Counted from the stretch's first letter, positions 16,711-25,842 are shown. The stretch: 46,887 nt of DNA from Ahrensia sp. (GCA_002706335.1 PAKZ01000004.1:1-46887); one strand, 5' to 3'. The notes: a model not told the origin generated them from the letters alone. Numbers and translations: made by a program.

Positions 16711-17670
16711 TCAGCTTGCCTTGCGGTACTTGTCGAGACCGCCTGAATGCATGACCCGGCCCATTAGTGGCGCGCCGATGATCTCTTCGGCCTTCACGGC
16801 GGCTGCGATTAACTTGTCCAGGTCGATGCCCGTCTCGATGCCCATTTCGTGGCACAGGAACACCGCGTCCTCGGTGCAGACATTGCCGGCGGCCCGCGCA
16901 TGGCCGTGGCCCGCGAAAGGACAGCCGCCAAGCCCGGCGACCGAGCTTTCGAACATGTCCACGCCCATCGACAGGGCGGCATAGACGTTGGCGATGCCAA
17001 GGCCGCGGGTATCGTGGATGTGCATGCCAATGCGGGCCTCGGGCGCCATTTCGCGCAACGCACCGATCATGCGCTTAACCGCTTCGGGGTTGCCCCAGCC
17101 CATCGTGTCGGCGACCACCAGGATGGGAACCGGAATGTCCTCTTCCTCGCACAATTGCAGGATGAAGCGGAAATCGTCTAGAATGCGTTCCTGCGGGATC
17201 GGGCCTTCGTAGTTGCAGCCGAAAGCGGTCATCACATACGCTGCATCGACGGCATAGCCCTCTTCCTTGTAGAGGCGCACCCAGTCGCGCTGCCGCTCGC
17301 GCATCTCGGCGGAGGAGCAGTTGTTGTTGGCCTGCGCGAAGGCTTCGGAGGGGTAGAACAGCAGACGCGGGTCGATATCGACCTTATGCGCCGTCAGGGC
17401 CTTGCGAAACCCCTTGTCGTTCAACCAGAGCGAGGTGTAGTTTACGCCCGGCTTGCGCTTGATACGCTGGAACAGCTCGCCCGTATCGGCCATCTGGGGC
17501 ACGAATTCGGGGCTGACGAAACTGCCCACCTGGATGCGCTTCAACCCTGTTTCGCTGAGCATGTCGATCAGTTCGGTCCGCTGTTCGATCGGGTAAATCT
17601 TCTTTTCGATCTGAAAACCCTCGCGCGGGCCTTCCTCGCGGAATTCGACAAATTTAGGAAAGTCGCTCAT
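16711..17670 (-). CDS. HMG-CoA-lyase-family enzyme
   Basis: A 319-residue TIM-barrel lyase of the hydroxymethylglutaryl-CoA lyase family, cleaving a 3-hydroxy-3-methyl dicarboxyl-CoA to acetyl-CoA and an oxoacid. The family signature with its catalytic Cys is present (SSVAGLGGCPFAGHGHARAAG), as are the metal-binding MHIHDTRGLG and an N-terminal REGPREGFQIE in place of the usual DGLQ motif. The start at 17670 follows GAGGAGTGACCGC; the open frame upstream overlaps the carboxylase gene. It lies directly after the biotin carboxylase genes (4-base gap), the classic order of leucine/isovalerate-type degradation: carboxylate, hydrate, split. Substrate may be HMG-CoA or a longer analogue. Confidence 0.88.
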   Translation of the reverse strand: MSDFPKFVEFREEGPREGFQIEKKIYPIEQRTELIDMLSETGLKRIQVGSFVSPEFVPQMADTGELFQRIKRKPGVNYTSLWLNDKGFRKALTAHKVDIDPRLLFYPSEAFAQANNNCSSAEMRERQRDWVRLYKEEGYAVDAAYVMTAFGCNYEGPIPQERILDDFRFILQLCEEEDIPVPILVVADTMGWGNPEAVKRMIGALREMAPEARIGMHIHDTRGLGIANVYAALSMGVDMFESSVAGLGGCPFAGHGHARAAGNVCTEDAVFLCHEMGIETGIDLDKLIAAAVKAEEIIGAPLMGRVMHSGGLDKYRKAS

Positions 17671-17674
17671 GCGG

Positions 17675-19681
17675 TCACTCCTCGGGTGGCAGGATCTCGG
17701 CGATGACCTGGCCGCGGTCGACCATGTCCCCATTCGAGACGGTGATGTTGTTGGCCGTACCGGCAGCCGCGGCACGAATCGAGATTTCGAGCTTCATGGA
17801 CTCCATGACCGCGATGACATCGCCCTCGGCCACGATCTGGCCCTCCGTGACTTTGACCTCGACGATCATGCCGGTCAGCGGCGAGGTTACGGCGCGATCC
17901 GCCGCCGCGTCGCCGCTGGCAAAGTCGAGCGGTGCGGCGGGGTGGAAAACCAGCCGTCCCTCGGGCGTATCCAGTTCGATCACCCCCGCATGGAGCCGTG
18001 CGTCGATCACATGGATTTCGTCGCCCGTGACCATGCGCCAGCGGCCAGGGCCGATCTCGCGCGCGGTCAGGGCGATCGCCGCGCCGTCTTCGGGCAGAAC
18101 GGTGTATCGGTCGCCATGCTTCACCGGGCCGACGCGCATTTCCTCCGAGGCGCCATCCGCGCCCTTCAGTGTCACGCGCTGCCCCGCCTCCAGCGCGTCG
18201 CCGCCAAGGCCCAGCCGCCAGCCGGTGAAGGTATCGCGGTTGGTCCAGGGCTCGGCCGTCGTGTCGCGTCGCCCCGCGGCCACGAACAGCACCGCCGCCG
18301 CCGCTTTCCACAGCGCGGAGCGGGCCAGCGCGGGCGGCTGCGTTAGCTCGTCGATGCGGCCGTCGATCCATCGTGTATGAACCTGCATCCATTCGAATTC
18401 TGGGTTTCGCGCCAACGCCGTCAGAAAGGCGCGATTGGTCTCGCCTCCCTCCACGGCGACATGATCTAGCGCCGTGGCGAGACGTGCCAATGCGGTTTCC
18501 CGGTCGGGCGCGTGCACGATCAGCTTGGCAATCATCGGATCGTAATAGGGCGTGACCGCATCGCCTTCCTCGACGCCGCTGTCGATCCGCAGGCCCGATG
18601 GCAGGCTGAGCGTGGTGAGCGTGCCCGTCGACGGGGCGAATTGCATTGCTGGGTCTTCGGCATAGAGCCGCGCCTCGACCGCGTGGCCGTTGATCGTCAG
18701 ATCGTCCTGCACCAGGCCCAGGCCCGCGCCTTCTGCAATGCGCAGATGAAGCGCGACCAGATCGAGTCCGGTGATCGCCTCGGTCACGGGGTGTTCCACC
18801 TGGATGCGGGGGTTCACCTCTAGAAAGAAGTATTCCTCGCCCGCCACCAGAAATTCCACTGTGCCGAGGCCGCGATAGTCCAGCGTTTCGCCCAGGCGCA
18901 CCGCGTCATGGGCGATCTCGTCCAGAAGCGTGCGCGGCAGGCCCCAAGCGGGCGCTTCCTCGATGACCTTCTGGTGGCGGCGCTGAAGCGTGCAGTCGCG
19001 TTCGAAAAGGTGCACCACGTGGCCCTTGCCGTCGCCGGCGATCTGCACCTCGATATGGCGCGCCTCGGGCAGGAACCGTTCCAGCAGCAGCCCTTCGGAG
19101 CCGAAGGTGGATTTCGCCTCGCGTAGCGCGCCCTGGATATCCTCCATCAGCGTGGTCTCGTCGGTTACCAGGCGCTGCCCGCGCCCGCCGCCGCCGCCGA
19201 CCGCCTTCAGGAGGACGGGCAGGCCCATTTCCCGGACTTCAGCTGCGATCTGCTGGGGATTCGACTGCGCGCCCTCTGCGCCCGAGATCACCGGCACGCC
19301 GGCGGCCACGGCCGCCACCTTGGCGCTGGCCTTGTCGCCGAAACGTTCCAGCGTCTCCGGCGTCGGCCCCATGAAGATCATACCGGCAGCCTCGACCGCG
19401 CGGGCGAAATCGGGGTTCTCGGCCAGAAAGCCGTAACCGGGATGGATCGCATCCGCGCTGACGGACTTGGCCGCCGCGATCACTGCGTCGATCTTCAGAT
19501 AGCTTTCCGACGCCGGGCCGCCGCCGATGCAGACAGATTGCCCGATCTCCCGCACATGGAGGGCATTCGCATCAGCCAGGGAATGCACGCCGACGGGGGT
19601 GATGCCGCTGGCCCGCGCGGTGCGCGCGATCCGGCAGGCGATTTCGCCACGGTTGGCGATGAGAAGCGTCTTGATCTTCAT
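17675..19681 (-). CDS. acyl-CoA carboxylase alpha subunit (biotin carboxylase + BCCP, MCC/GCC type)
   Basis: A 668-residue fused subunit. Biotin carboxylase part: IANRGEIACRIAR (N-terminus), HPGYGFLAEN at 80-89, ATP-grasp glycine loop GGGGGRGQ at 162-169, and [15 protein letters not shown] linker region with a BT-type domain follows, then the carrier domain with biotinylated Lys630 in VMESMKLE. It has ESMKL in place of the common EAMKM. The layout equals methylcrotonyl-CoA or geranyl-CoA carboxylase alpha. Its start has GAGGGGCGAGCC and is 10 bases after the beta-subunit gene. The product carboxylates the gamma-methyl carbon of a 3-methyl-2-enoyl-CoA if it follows family rules. It differs from the split carboxylase at 43676-46887. 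Confidence 0.92.
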   Translation of the reverse strand: MKIKTLLIANRGEIACRIARTARASGITPVGVHSLADANALHVREIGQSVCIGGGPASESYLKIDAVIAAAKSVSADAIHPGYGFLAENPDFARAVEAAGMIFMGPTPETLERFGDKASAKVAAVAAGVPVISGAEGAQSNPQQIAAEVREMGLPVLLKAVGGGGGRGQRLVTDETTLMEDIQGALREAKSTFGSEGLLLERFLPEARHIEVQIAGDGKGHVVHLFERDCTLQRRHQKVIEEAPAWGLPRTLLDEIAHDAVRLGETLDYRGLGTVEFLVAGEEYFFLEVNPRIQVEHPVTEAITGLDLVALHLRIAEGAGLGLVQDDLTINGHAVEARLYAEDPAMQFAPSTGTLTTLSLPSGLRIDSGVEEGDAVTPYYDPMIAKLIVHAPDRETALARLATALDHVAVEGGETNRAFLTALARNPEFEWMQVHTRWIDGRIDELTQPPALARSALWKAAAAVLFVAAGRRDTTAEPWTNRDTFTGWRLGLGGDALEAGQRVTLKGADGASEEMRVGPVKHGDRYTVLPEDGAAIALTAREIGPGRWRMVTGDEIHVIDARLHAGVIELDTPEGRLVFHPAAPLDFASGDAAADRAVTSPLTGMIVEVKVTEGQIVAEGDVIAVMESMKLEISIRAAAAGTANNITVSNGDMVDRGQVIAEILPPEE

Positions 19682-19691
19682 GGCTCGCCCC

Positions 19692-21299
19692 TCACATCCT
19701 GAACACGCCGAAATGGGTTTCTGCCTTTGGCCGGCGCGAGGTCACGTCCAGCATCAGCGCCATGACGTCGCGGGTCTCGCAAGGTTCGATCACGCTATCG
19801 ATCCAGAGGTTGGAGGCGAAATTATAAGCCCCCTGGAAATCCTCGTATTCCTTGCGGATCGGTGCCTTGAATGCTTCCTCCTCCTCCGGTGTCCAGCTCC
19901 TGCCCTCGCGCTCGTTTATCTGTGCACGGACCTGAGCCAGCACGCTGGCGGCCTGTTCCGGCCCCATGATCGCCGAGCGGCCCGTGGGCCAGGCGAACAT
20001 CGCGTCGGGCCGGAACGGGCGGCCCAGCATCGCCAGATATCCCGCCCCATAGGAGCCGCCGGTGATGATCGTGAATTTCGGCACCCGGGCCGAGGACATG
20101 GCGGTGATCATCTTGGCGCCCGCCTTGGCGATGCCCATCTGTTCGACCTCGCGGCCCACCATGAAGCCGTTCACATCGGCCAGGAACAGCAGCGGAATGT
20201 CGCGCTGCACGCAAAGATTGATGAAATGCGTTGCCTTCAGCGCGGCCTCGACAAAGAGCACGCCGGTATTGGCCAGAATGCCCCCCTCGTGGCCGTGGAT
20301 ACGGCCCCAGCCGGTCATGATCGTATCGCCATAAAGCGGCTTGAACTCGTGGAAATCGCTATCATCGACAAGCCGCGCGACGATCTCGCGGTTGTCGGTC
20401 GGCACTTTAGGGTCACGGCTGACAATGCCGTAGATTTCCTCGACCGGATAGGCCGGCGGGCGCGGCGTCTTGGGCGTCTTGCGGGGCAGGGGCTTTTCGC
20501 CCAGATGGCTGACGATCTCGCGCGTGATGGCCAGCGCGTGGGCGTCATCCTCGGCCAGGTGGTCGGTCACGCCCGACACTGACGAGTGCATCTTGGCGCC
20601 GCCCAGTTCCTCAGCATCCACCTTCTCGCCGGTTGCGGCAAAGGTCAACTCCGGCCCGCCCAGATACATGAAGCCCTGGCCGCGCACGATCACCACCTCG
20701 TCGCAGAGCGCGGGGATATAGGCGCCGCCCGCCGTACAGGGGCCCATGACCACGGCAATCTGCGGCACACCGTCGCCCGACATGCCGATCTGCTGATGGA
20801 AGATTGAGCCGAACTGGCCCTCGTCGGGAAATATGTTTTCCTGATCGGGAAGGAAGGCGCCGCCAGAATCGACCAGCGTGATGACCGGAAGGCGGTTCTT
20901 CCACGCAATCTTCTGGGCGCGCACATGCTTGCGGGAGGTCATGCCGAAATAGGTGCCGCCCTTCACCGTGGCGTCGTTCGCGATGATCATGCACTGACGG
21001 CCGTCGATTACCCCGATGCCGGTGATGATCCCCGCCCCGGGAGGCACGCCATCGTATTTGTTCAGTCCGGCCAGCTCGCCGATCTCGAGGAAGGGCGTGC
21101 CGGGGTCGATCAGGCGCTCGATCCGTTCGCGCGGCAGGATCTTGCCCTTTTTTACATGTCGTTCGCGCGCCTTTTCGGGGCCGCCGATGCGTTGGGTCAG
21201 TCGGAGGGCGTGTAGCTCGTCGACTTTTTCGCGATACCGCGCGTCGTTTTCCCGAAAGTCGTTAGACCCGGTGTTGAGCAGGGATTTCATTCGTGTCAT
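19692..21299 (-). CDS. acyl-CoA carboxylase carboxyltransferase (beta) subunit, MCC type
   Basis: A 535-residue carboxyltransferase that moves CO2 from biotin to an acyl-CoA. It has the crotonase-like N and C halves: KGGTYFGMTSRKHVRAQ, LVDSGGAFLPDQ, MGPCTAGGAYIPAL in the N-terminal half and NGFMVGREVEQMGIAKAGAK, GGSYGAGYLAMLGR in the C-terminal half. Length and the HFGVFRM ending are exactly those of methylcrotonyl-CoA/geranyl-CoA carboxylase beta subunits. The ATG at 21299 overlaps the ligase stop (ATGA); a second ATG at 21290 is also possible. It pairs with the downstream alpha subunit. Substrate chain length cannot be read by eye. Confidence 0.92.
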   Translation of the reverse strand: MTRMKSLLNTGSNDFRENDARYREKVDELHALRLTQRIGGPEKARERHVKKGKILPRERIERLIDPGTPFLEIGELAGLNKYDGVPPGAGIITGIGVIDGRQCMIIANDATVKGGTYFGMTSRKHVRAQKIAWKNRLPVITLVDSGGAFLPDQENIFPDEGQFGSIFHQQIGMSGDGVPQIAVVMGPCTAGGAYIPALCDEVVIVRGQGFMYLGGPELTFAATGEKVDAEELGGAKMHSSVSGVTDHLAEDDAHALAITREIVSHLGEKPLPRKTPKTPRPPAYPVEEIYGIVSRDPKVPTDNREIVARLVDDSDFHEFKPLYGDTIMTGWGRIHGHEGGILANTGVLFVEAALKATHFINLCVQRDIPLLFLADVNGFMVGREVEQMGIAKAGAKMITAMSSARVPKFTIITGGSYGAGYLAMLGRPFRPDAMFAWPTGRSAIMGPEQAASVLAQVRAQINEREGRSWTPEEEEAFKAPIRKEYEDFQGAYNFASNLWIDSVIEPCETRDVMALMLDVTSRRPKAETHFGVFRM

Positions 21300-22687
21300 G
21301 GCAGGTCTGGGTATTTCCTTAGAACAAAGGCGACCTTGGCGGCGCCGGGTTTTTCGAAAGTGTCGGCAGCAACCAGGTGAACATCGGCCTTGAAGACCAA
21401 AGAGTCGCGCAGCCGCTGCTCGATCTTCTTTTTAAGGGCGGCGTCGTCGGCCGGATCGCGGCCGGGGCCGCGTTCGACAATCACCGTCAGCGCGCCCTGC
21501 GTTGTGTGGCCCTCGAAATCGGCCACGATACGCATGACGCCATTGGTCTCCGGCACCATCTCGGTGATGACGCTGTTGATGGCCGACGGAAAGACATTGG
21601 CCCCGCGCACGATCAGCATGTCGTCGGTGCGGCCGGTGCAACGGATCTTGGCACCGGTGCGCCCGCAGGAGCATTCGGTGTCGATGACTTCGATATAATC
21701 GCCTGACCGGAACCGGACGAGCGGGCTCGCCTGTCGGCCGATCGCGGTGTAGACCATCTCGCCCTCGGCGCCTTTCCCCCAAGGAATGATCTGACCGCTT
21801 TCGGGGTCCAGCAGCTCGGTGATGATATAGTCCATGTTGACCATATGCATCCCCGACTGAGCATCGCATTCGGCCCAGTAGGTCACACCCAGATCGGTGC
21901 CGCCCAGCATTTCCGCGCATTTAGCGCCCCAGGCGGCCTCGATCTTGGCGCGGATGGCGGGGATGCCGCCGCCTGGCTCTCCGCCGACGATCACATGTTC
22001 GACCCCCAGTTCGCTGGCCTCGCAGCCCAGCACTTCGGGCGCCTTTTCCGCCAAGTGCAGAACGAAATTCGGCGCGCCCACGATGCAGCGCGGGCGGGTG
22101 TCGGCGCAGGCGCGCAACAGGCGGTCCGCACCGCCATCCGCCCCCACCGGCACATCGATCGCGCCCATGTACTGCAACCCCTGCATCACGGGGATGCCGC
22201 CGACAAAGCCCTTGGCCAGCGAAAACGCATGCAGCACCATGTCGCCCGGACGCACGCCGTTGGCAAAGAAACAGCGCGCCGTCATCTCGTGCCACATCTC
22301 GGCGTCGGCTTCGGTCAGGGCCACATAAGAGGGGCTGCCCGTCGTGCCCGACGAGGCCTGCATCTGGACGATCTCGGCCATCGGCGCCGCCCGGTGCTTG
22401 CCAAAGGGCGGCTCGGCGGCCAGGCTCTCGCGGATCTCGGTCTTGTAGGTATAGGGCAGCTTCTGCAGGTCTTCGACGGTGTGGATCTCGTCGAAATCGA
22501 CGCCGGCCGCGGCGAACTTCTCCTGATAGAAGGTCGAGTTCGCCTTGAGATATGCCATCTGATCGCGCAGCCGCTCTTCCTGGCTGCGACGGACCTCGTC
22601 GAGCGGCTTGCCCTCGATCTCGTGCCAGAAACGATCATTCAACTTGTCGGCTGCATCTTGCCGCCTGAAGCGCATTCCAAATTGCAT
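21296..22687 (-). CDS. phenylacetate-CoA-ligase-like AMP-forming enzyme
   Basis: A 463-residue ANL-superfamily ligase of the PaaK branch, shorter than other acyl-CoA ligases. The ATP loop is QASSGTTGSPSYVAL, and the PaaK-typical Cys-rich stretch TECSCGRTGAKIRC precedes GRTDDMLIVRGANVFPSAIN. It should activate an aromatic, alicyclic or branched carboxylate. The ATG at 22687 has GGAGG five bases upstream; the upstream extension starts with TTG and has no site. It sits between an acyl-CoA dehydrogenase and the carboxylase beta gene. It is the third ligase type in the island, suggesting several entry acids or an intermediate that must be re-activated. Confidence 0.9.
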   Translation of the reverse strand: MQFGMRFRRQDAADKLNDRFWHEIEGKPLDEVRRSQEERLRDQMAYLKANSTFYQEKFAAAGVDFDEIHTVEDLQKLPYTYKTEIRESLAAEPPFGKHRAAPMAEIVQMQASSGTTGSPSYVALTEADAEMWHEMTARCFFANGVRPGDMVLHAFSLAKGFVGGIPVMQGLQYMGAIDVPVGADGGADRLLRACADTRPRCIVGAPNFVLHLAEKAPEVLGCEASELGVEHVIVGGEPGGGIPAIRAKIEAAWGAKCAEMLGGTDLGVTYWAECDAQSGMHMVNMDYIITELLDPESGQIIPWGKGAEGEMVYTAIGRQASPLVRFRSGDYIEVIDTECSCGRTGAKIRCTGRTDDMLIVRGANVFPSAINSVITEMVPETNGVMRIVADFEGHTTQGALTVIVERGPGRDPADDAALKKKIEQRLRDSLVFKADVHLVAADTFEKPGAAKVAFVLRKYPDLP

Positions 22688-22713
22688 ATCGTCCTCCGTG
22701 ACGGGCAGCGCGA

Positions 22714-23874
22714 TCAATAAGACCGCGGCATGCCCATGACCTTTTCACCGATGAAGCTGAGACATAGTTCGCGGTTCACCGGCGCCGTGCGCAGCAGACG
22801 CACCAGCGGGTACATCTCGAAGAGCCCCGTGTCTTCGGTGAAACCCGATCCGCCATGCGCCTGCAGCGCGGCATCCACCGCTTCGATCCCGGCCTCGGCG
22901 GCGGCGTATTTCGCCATGTTCGACGAGGCCCCTGCGGGCAGCTTGTTATCGAACTCCCATGCCGCGCGGCGGGTCATCAGGCTGGCCATCTCGACCGCTG
23001 TATGCGCCTTGGCCATCGGGTGCTGTACCCCTTGGTGCGCGCCGATTGGTTGACCGAAGACATTGCGCTCGGACGCGTAGTTCACACCCTTGTTCAGGGC
23101 GAAGCGACCGATGCCGCAGCACAGGGCGGCCAGGATGATGCGTTCGGGGTTGAGGCTATCGAACAGGATCGAGAAGCCCTCGTCGACCTCGCCGACCACA
23201 TCCTCCGGGCCCAGGTCCACGTCGTCGAAGAACAGCGTCCACTGTTCTTCGGGCAGAGGAATCGAGATCTTCACCCGCTGCTTTTCGACGCCTTTTTTCT
23301 TCAGATCCACGGCGAACAGGGTAAAACCGTCGGTCTTGCGACTGACCTCGGTATGCGGCTTGGTCCGCGCCACCACGAGGCAGTAGTCGGCCACTTCGGC
23401 CCCGGTGATAAAGGTCTTCTCACCCGACAGGCTGAACCGGTTGCCCCGGCGCTTGGCCAGCGTGGTGGCCTTCATCGTGTTCGACCCGGCCCCCGGTTCG
23501 GTGATCGCGAAACAGAACTGGATATCGCCGCGGCAGGCCGCCGGCAGCAGCTCACTCTTGTGGAATTCGCTCCCGTGGCTGGCGATATGGGCCAGCGACA
23601 TGGTCGGCCCGACCACCATCATCAAAAGCGGAATGCCGTGGTTCGCGGTGCCCTCCATGAACAAGGCCATTTCGGTCATGCCAAGGCCCGCGCCGCCGTA
23701 TTCCTCGGGCACCATGATGCCCAGGAAGCCGTCATCGGCAATCTGCTTGAACATCTCCTGCGGGAACTCGTGCCTGCGCGCGTGGTCCAGCCAATAGGCA
23801 TTGTCGTATTTCTGCGCCAACTGGCCGCCGTATTCGTAAATCTGGCGCTGTTCGTCGTTTAAAGTGAAGTCCAT
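22714..23874 (-). CDS. acyl-CoA dehydrogenase, helix-G glutamate type
   Basis: A 386-residue acyl-CoA dehydrogenase. Motifs: MVPEEYGGAGLGMTEM, FAITEPGAGSNTMKA at the flavin, GEKTFITGAEVAD and QAHGGSGFTEDTGL. The C-terminal YEGT box is missing (RTAPVNREL), and Glu occurs in DSLNPERIIL, the position of the isovaleryl-CoA-type base. It ends in MGMPRSY, nearly the same tail as the dehydrogenase at 13835 (LGMPRSF), so these two form a subfamily. The start has AAGGAAGAG upstream; the 34-codon upstream extension would enter the crotonase gene. Its stop is 26 bases before the PaaK-like start. Confidence 0.9.
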   Translation of the reverse strand: MDFTLNDEQRQIYEYGGQLAQKYDNAYWLDHARRHEFPQEMFKQIADDGFLGIMVPEEYGGAGLGMTEMALFMEGTANHGIPLLMMVVGPTMSLAHIASHGSEFHKSELLPAACRGDIQFCFAITEPGAGSNTMKATTLAKRRGNRFSLSGEKTFITGAEVADYCLVVARTKPHTEVSRKTDGFTLFAVDLKKKGVEKQRVKISIPLPEEQWTLFFDDVDLGPEDVVGEVDEGFSILFDSLNPERIILAALCCGIGRFALNKGVNYASERNVFGQPIGAHQGVQHPMAKAHTAVEMASLMTRRAAWEFDNKLPAGASSNMAKYAAAEAGIEAVDAALQAHGGSGFTEDTGLFEMYPLVRLLRTAPVNRELCLSFIGEKVMGMPRSY

Positions 23875-23884
23875 AGTCTCTTCC

Positions 23885-24664
23885 TTAGGCCTTGAATTCG
23901 GGCCCGCGCCGGTTCTCGAACGCGTCGAGCCCCTCGGCGACGTCATCGCTGGGCAACGCGCGCACGGCGGCGTCACGCTCCAGCCGCATTTGCTGGTCGA
24001 TGCCGAGATCCGCGCCTTCGCGTGCCAGCCGCTTCATCTCGGCGATACCGGGACGCGAGCGGGTGGCGATCTTCTGGCAGTATTCCAGCGCGGCCTGATG
24101 CAGATCCGCATCCGGCACGATGTAGTTGACCAGGCCGGCATCCTTGGCCTCGTCCGCCTTGAGCCAGCGGGCCGAGAACATCAGATCCAGCGCACGGCGC
24201 AGGCCCATCTGACGCGTCAGCCGCTGTGACCCGCCCCAGCCCGGGATCAGGCCGAACTGTGCGTGCTGATCGCCGAATTGGGCGGTCTCGGCGGCGAAAC
24301 ACACGTCACAGGACAGCATCAGTTCGATCCCGCCGGCCAGACACAACCCCTGCACCGCCACGACGACTGGGAGGGAGGAGGTTTCGAGCGCGCGCAGGTT
24401 GTTCATGCCGAAGGCGATGAAATGGTCCAGCGCGGCGGGATCGTTCAATTTACCTTTCACTTCCACCAGATCGGCACCGGTGCAAAAGTGCTTGCCTTGC
24501 GCCCGGATGAGGATCGCCCGAATAGCCGGGTTTGCCTCGTATTCCGCACGCGCGGCAGATATGCGCTCATGCACCTCAAGTGACAGGCAATTGAATTTCT
24601 CGGGGCGGGCCAGCTCGATGATGCCGACGTTGCCCTCGTCGCTGACGATGACGGGATCGCTCAT
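23885..24664 (-). CDS. enoyl-CoA hydratase/isomerase-family protein
   Basis: A 259-residue crotonase-fold protein. Oxyanion-hole segments are GKHFCTGADLVEV and AVQGLCLAGGIELM. The region of the first catalytic Glu reads FGDQHAQFGLIPGWGG (His instead of Glu) and the second ALDLMFSA (Asp instead of Glu), so water addition by the textbook two-Glu mechanism is doubtful; a subgroup of crotonases with GDQHAQFGL and PGWGG exists. Its ATG overlaps the stop of the upstream dehydrogenase (ATGA), with AAAGG as the binding site. The partner dehydrogenases on both sides suggest action on an enoyl-CoA or ring ketoacyl-CoA. Confidence 0.88.
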   Translation of the reverse strand: MSDPVIVSDEGNVGIIELARPEKFNCLSLEVHERISAARAEYEANPAIRAILIRAQGKHFCTGADLVEVKGKLNDPAALDHFIAFGMNNLRALETSSLPVVVAVQGLCLAGGIELMLSCDVCFAAETAQFGDQHAQFGLIPGWGGSQRLTRQMGLRRALDLMFSARWLKADEAKDAGLVNYIVPDADLHQAALEYCQKIATRSRPGIAEMKRLAREGADLGIDQQMRLERDAAVRALPSDDVAEGLDAFENRRGPEFKA

Positions 24665-25842
24665 TTCGCGGACCCTTTCGCCTTCTTGTCATATTGCAGC
24701 GCCACTCGACCGACCTTCTCGCGGGCGATCACCAGCTTTTGGATCTGCGCGGTGCCGTCGCCGATCTGAAGGCCCAGAACGTCGTTGTAGCGCTGATGAT
24801 GCGGCAGGTCTGTAGTATAGCCGTAATGTCCGTGCAGGATCAGACACTGGTGCAGAATCTCGCAGGCGGTCTTGGGCAGGTACCATTTGCACATCGCCGC
24901 CTCAGAGGTGTGGGGCAGGCCGCGGTCCCGCAGGTCCAGCGTGTAGTAGCAAAGCTGGCGCATCATGGTCAGCTGCGTTTCCGCCTCGGCCAGCGGAAAG
25001 CTGACGCCCTGATATTGCACGATCGGCGCGCCGAACGCCTCGCGCTCCTGCACATATGCCCAGGTCTCGTCAACCGAAGCCTGCGCCGCGCCCAGGCATT
25101 CCAGACCGATCAGCGCACGGGAATAGTCGAATCCCATCATGATGGTGCCAAAGGCGCGGTCCTGCTCGGCCATCATGTTTTCGGCCGGCACGAAGACATC
25201 GTCGAAGAACACCGATCCACGCCCGACGGGCTTGGTGCCGATGTCGTCGAAATGCGTGCGCTTGATGCCGGGCTGGTTCAGGTCGACGAAGAAGGCGCTG
25301 ACCCCGCGCGAACCGCCGTTGGGATCGCCGGTACGGGCAAAGACTACCGCCGCATCGGCCTGGCTGGCAAAACTCATGGAGGTCTTTTCACCGTTCAGCC
25401 GCCAGCCGTTGCCGGATTTTTCGGCCTTCAGAATCAGGTTCGCCGCATCCGAACCGCCGCGCGGCTCGGTCAGGCCCAGGCCAATGACGGCATCACCCGA
25501 AACCACCTTGGGCACCCATTCCGACGCGATGTCGCGCGAGGCATGCTTGGCGACCATGCCGCCCATGAGCGATCCCAGAAGCTGCACGTAACTTGCGTTG
25601 AAATCGGCATAGGCGATCTCTTCGACGATCAGCCCCGACGTGACAGAGCTTTCGCCCAAGCCGCCGAATTCCTCGGGCAGGTCGGGGCCGATCAGGCCGA
25701 GCGCCCCCATTTCCCTGATCAGGTCACGGTCGAATTCGTGCTTGGCGGCCCGCTCCTGATAGCTGGGGGCCAGCTTTTCGGTGGCAAAGCGTTTCGCCGT
25801 CTCGCGGAACGCTTGTTGGTCCTCTGTAGGCTGAAACTGCAT
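24661..25842 (-). CDS. acyl-CoA dehydrogenase with catalytic-position Asp, possibly alicyclic
   Basis: A 393-residue acyl-CoA dehydrogenase and first gene of the long minus-strand operon. Motifs: LPEEFGGLGESS, GLTEPRGGSDAANL, GEKTSMSFASQAD, and LHGHYGYTTDLPHHQRY. The base position reads IGDGTAQIQK with Asp in place of Glu, as in the dehydrogenase at 644. The pattern recalls cyclohexanecarboxyl-CoA dehydrogenases (AliB-like), which would pair with the BadH-like SDR at 33699; I hold this as a lead, not a call. GGGAGGGCGAAGGGA precedes the ATG. The promoter side carries the TCTAAC-N4-GTTAGA operator 44 bases upstream. Confidence 0.9.
   Translation of the reverse strand: MQFQPTEDQQAFRETAKRFATEKLAPSYQERAAKHEFDRDLIREMGALGLIGPDLPEEFGGLGESSVTSGLIVEEIAYADFNASYVQLLGSLMGGMVAKHASRDIASEWVPKVVSGDAVIGLGLTEPRGGSDAANLILKAEKSGNGWRLNGEKTSMSFASQADAAVVFARTGDPNGGSRGVSAFFVDLNQPGIKRTHFDDIGTKPVGRGSVFFDDVFVPAENMMAEQDRAFGTIMMGFDYSRALIGLECLGAAQASVDETWAYVQEREAFGAPIVQYQGVSFPLAEAETQLTMMRQLCYYTLDLRDRGLPHTSEAAMCKWYLPKTACEILHQCLILHGHYGYTTDLPHHQRYNDVLGLQIGDGTAQIQKLVIAREKVGRVALQYDKKAKGSAK

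Noticed and set aside
21261-21266. GTTAGA in the carboxyltransferase gene as a further operator
   Set aside because: Only one arm; the six bases at the required distance (CCCGAA) do not fit and the place is inside a gene.
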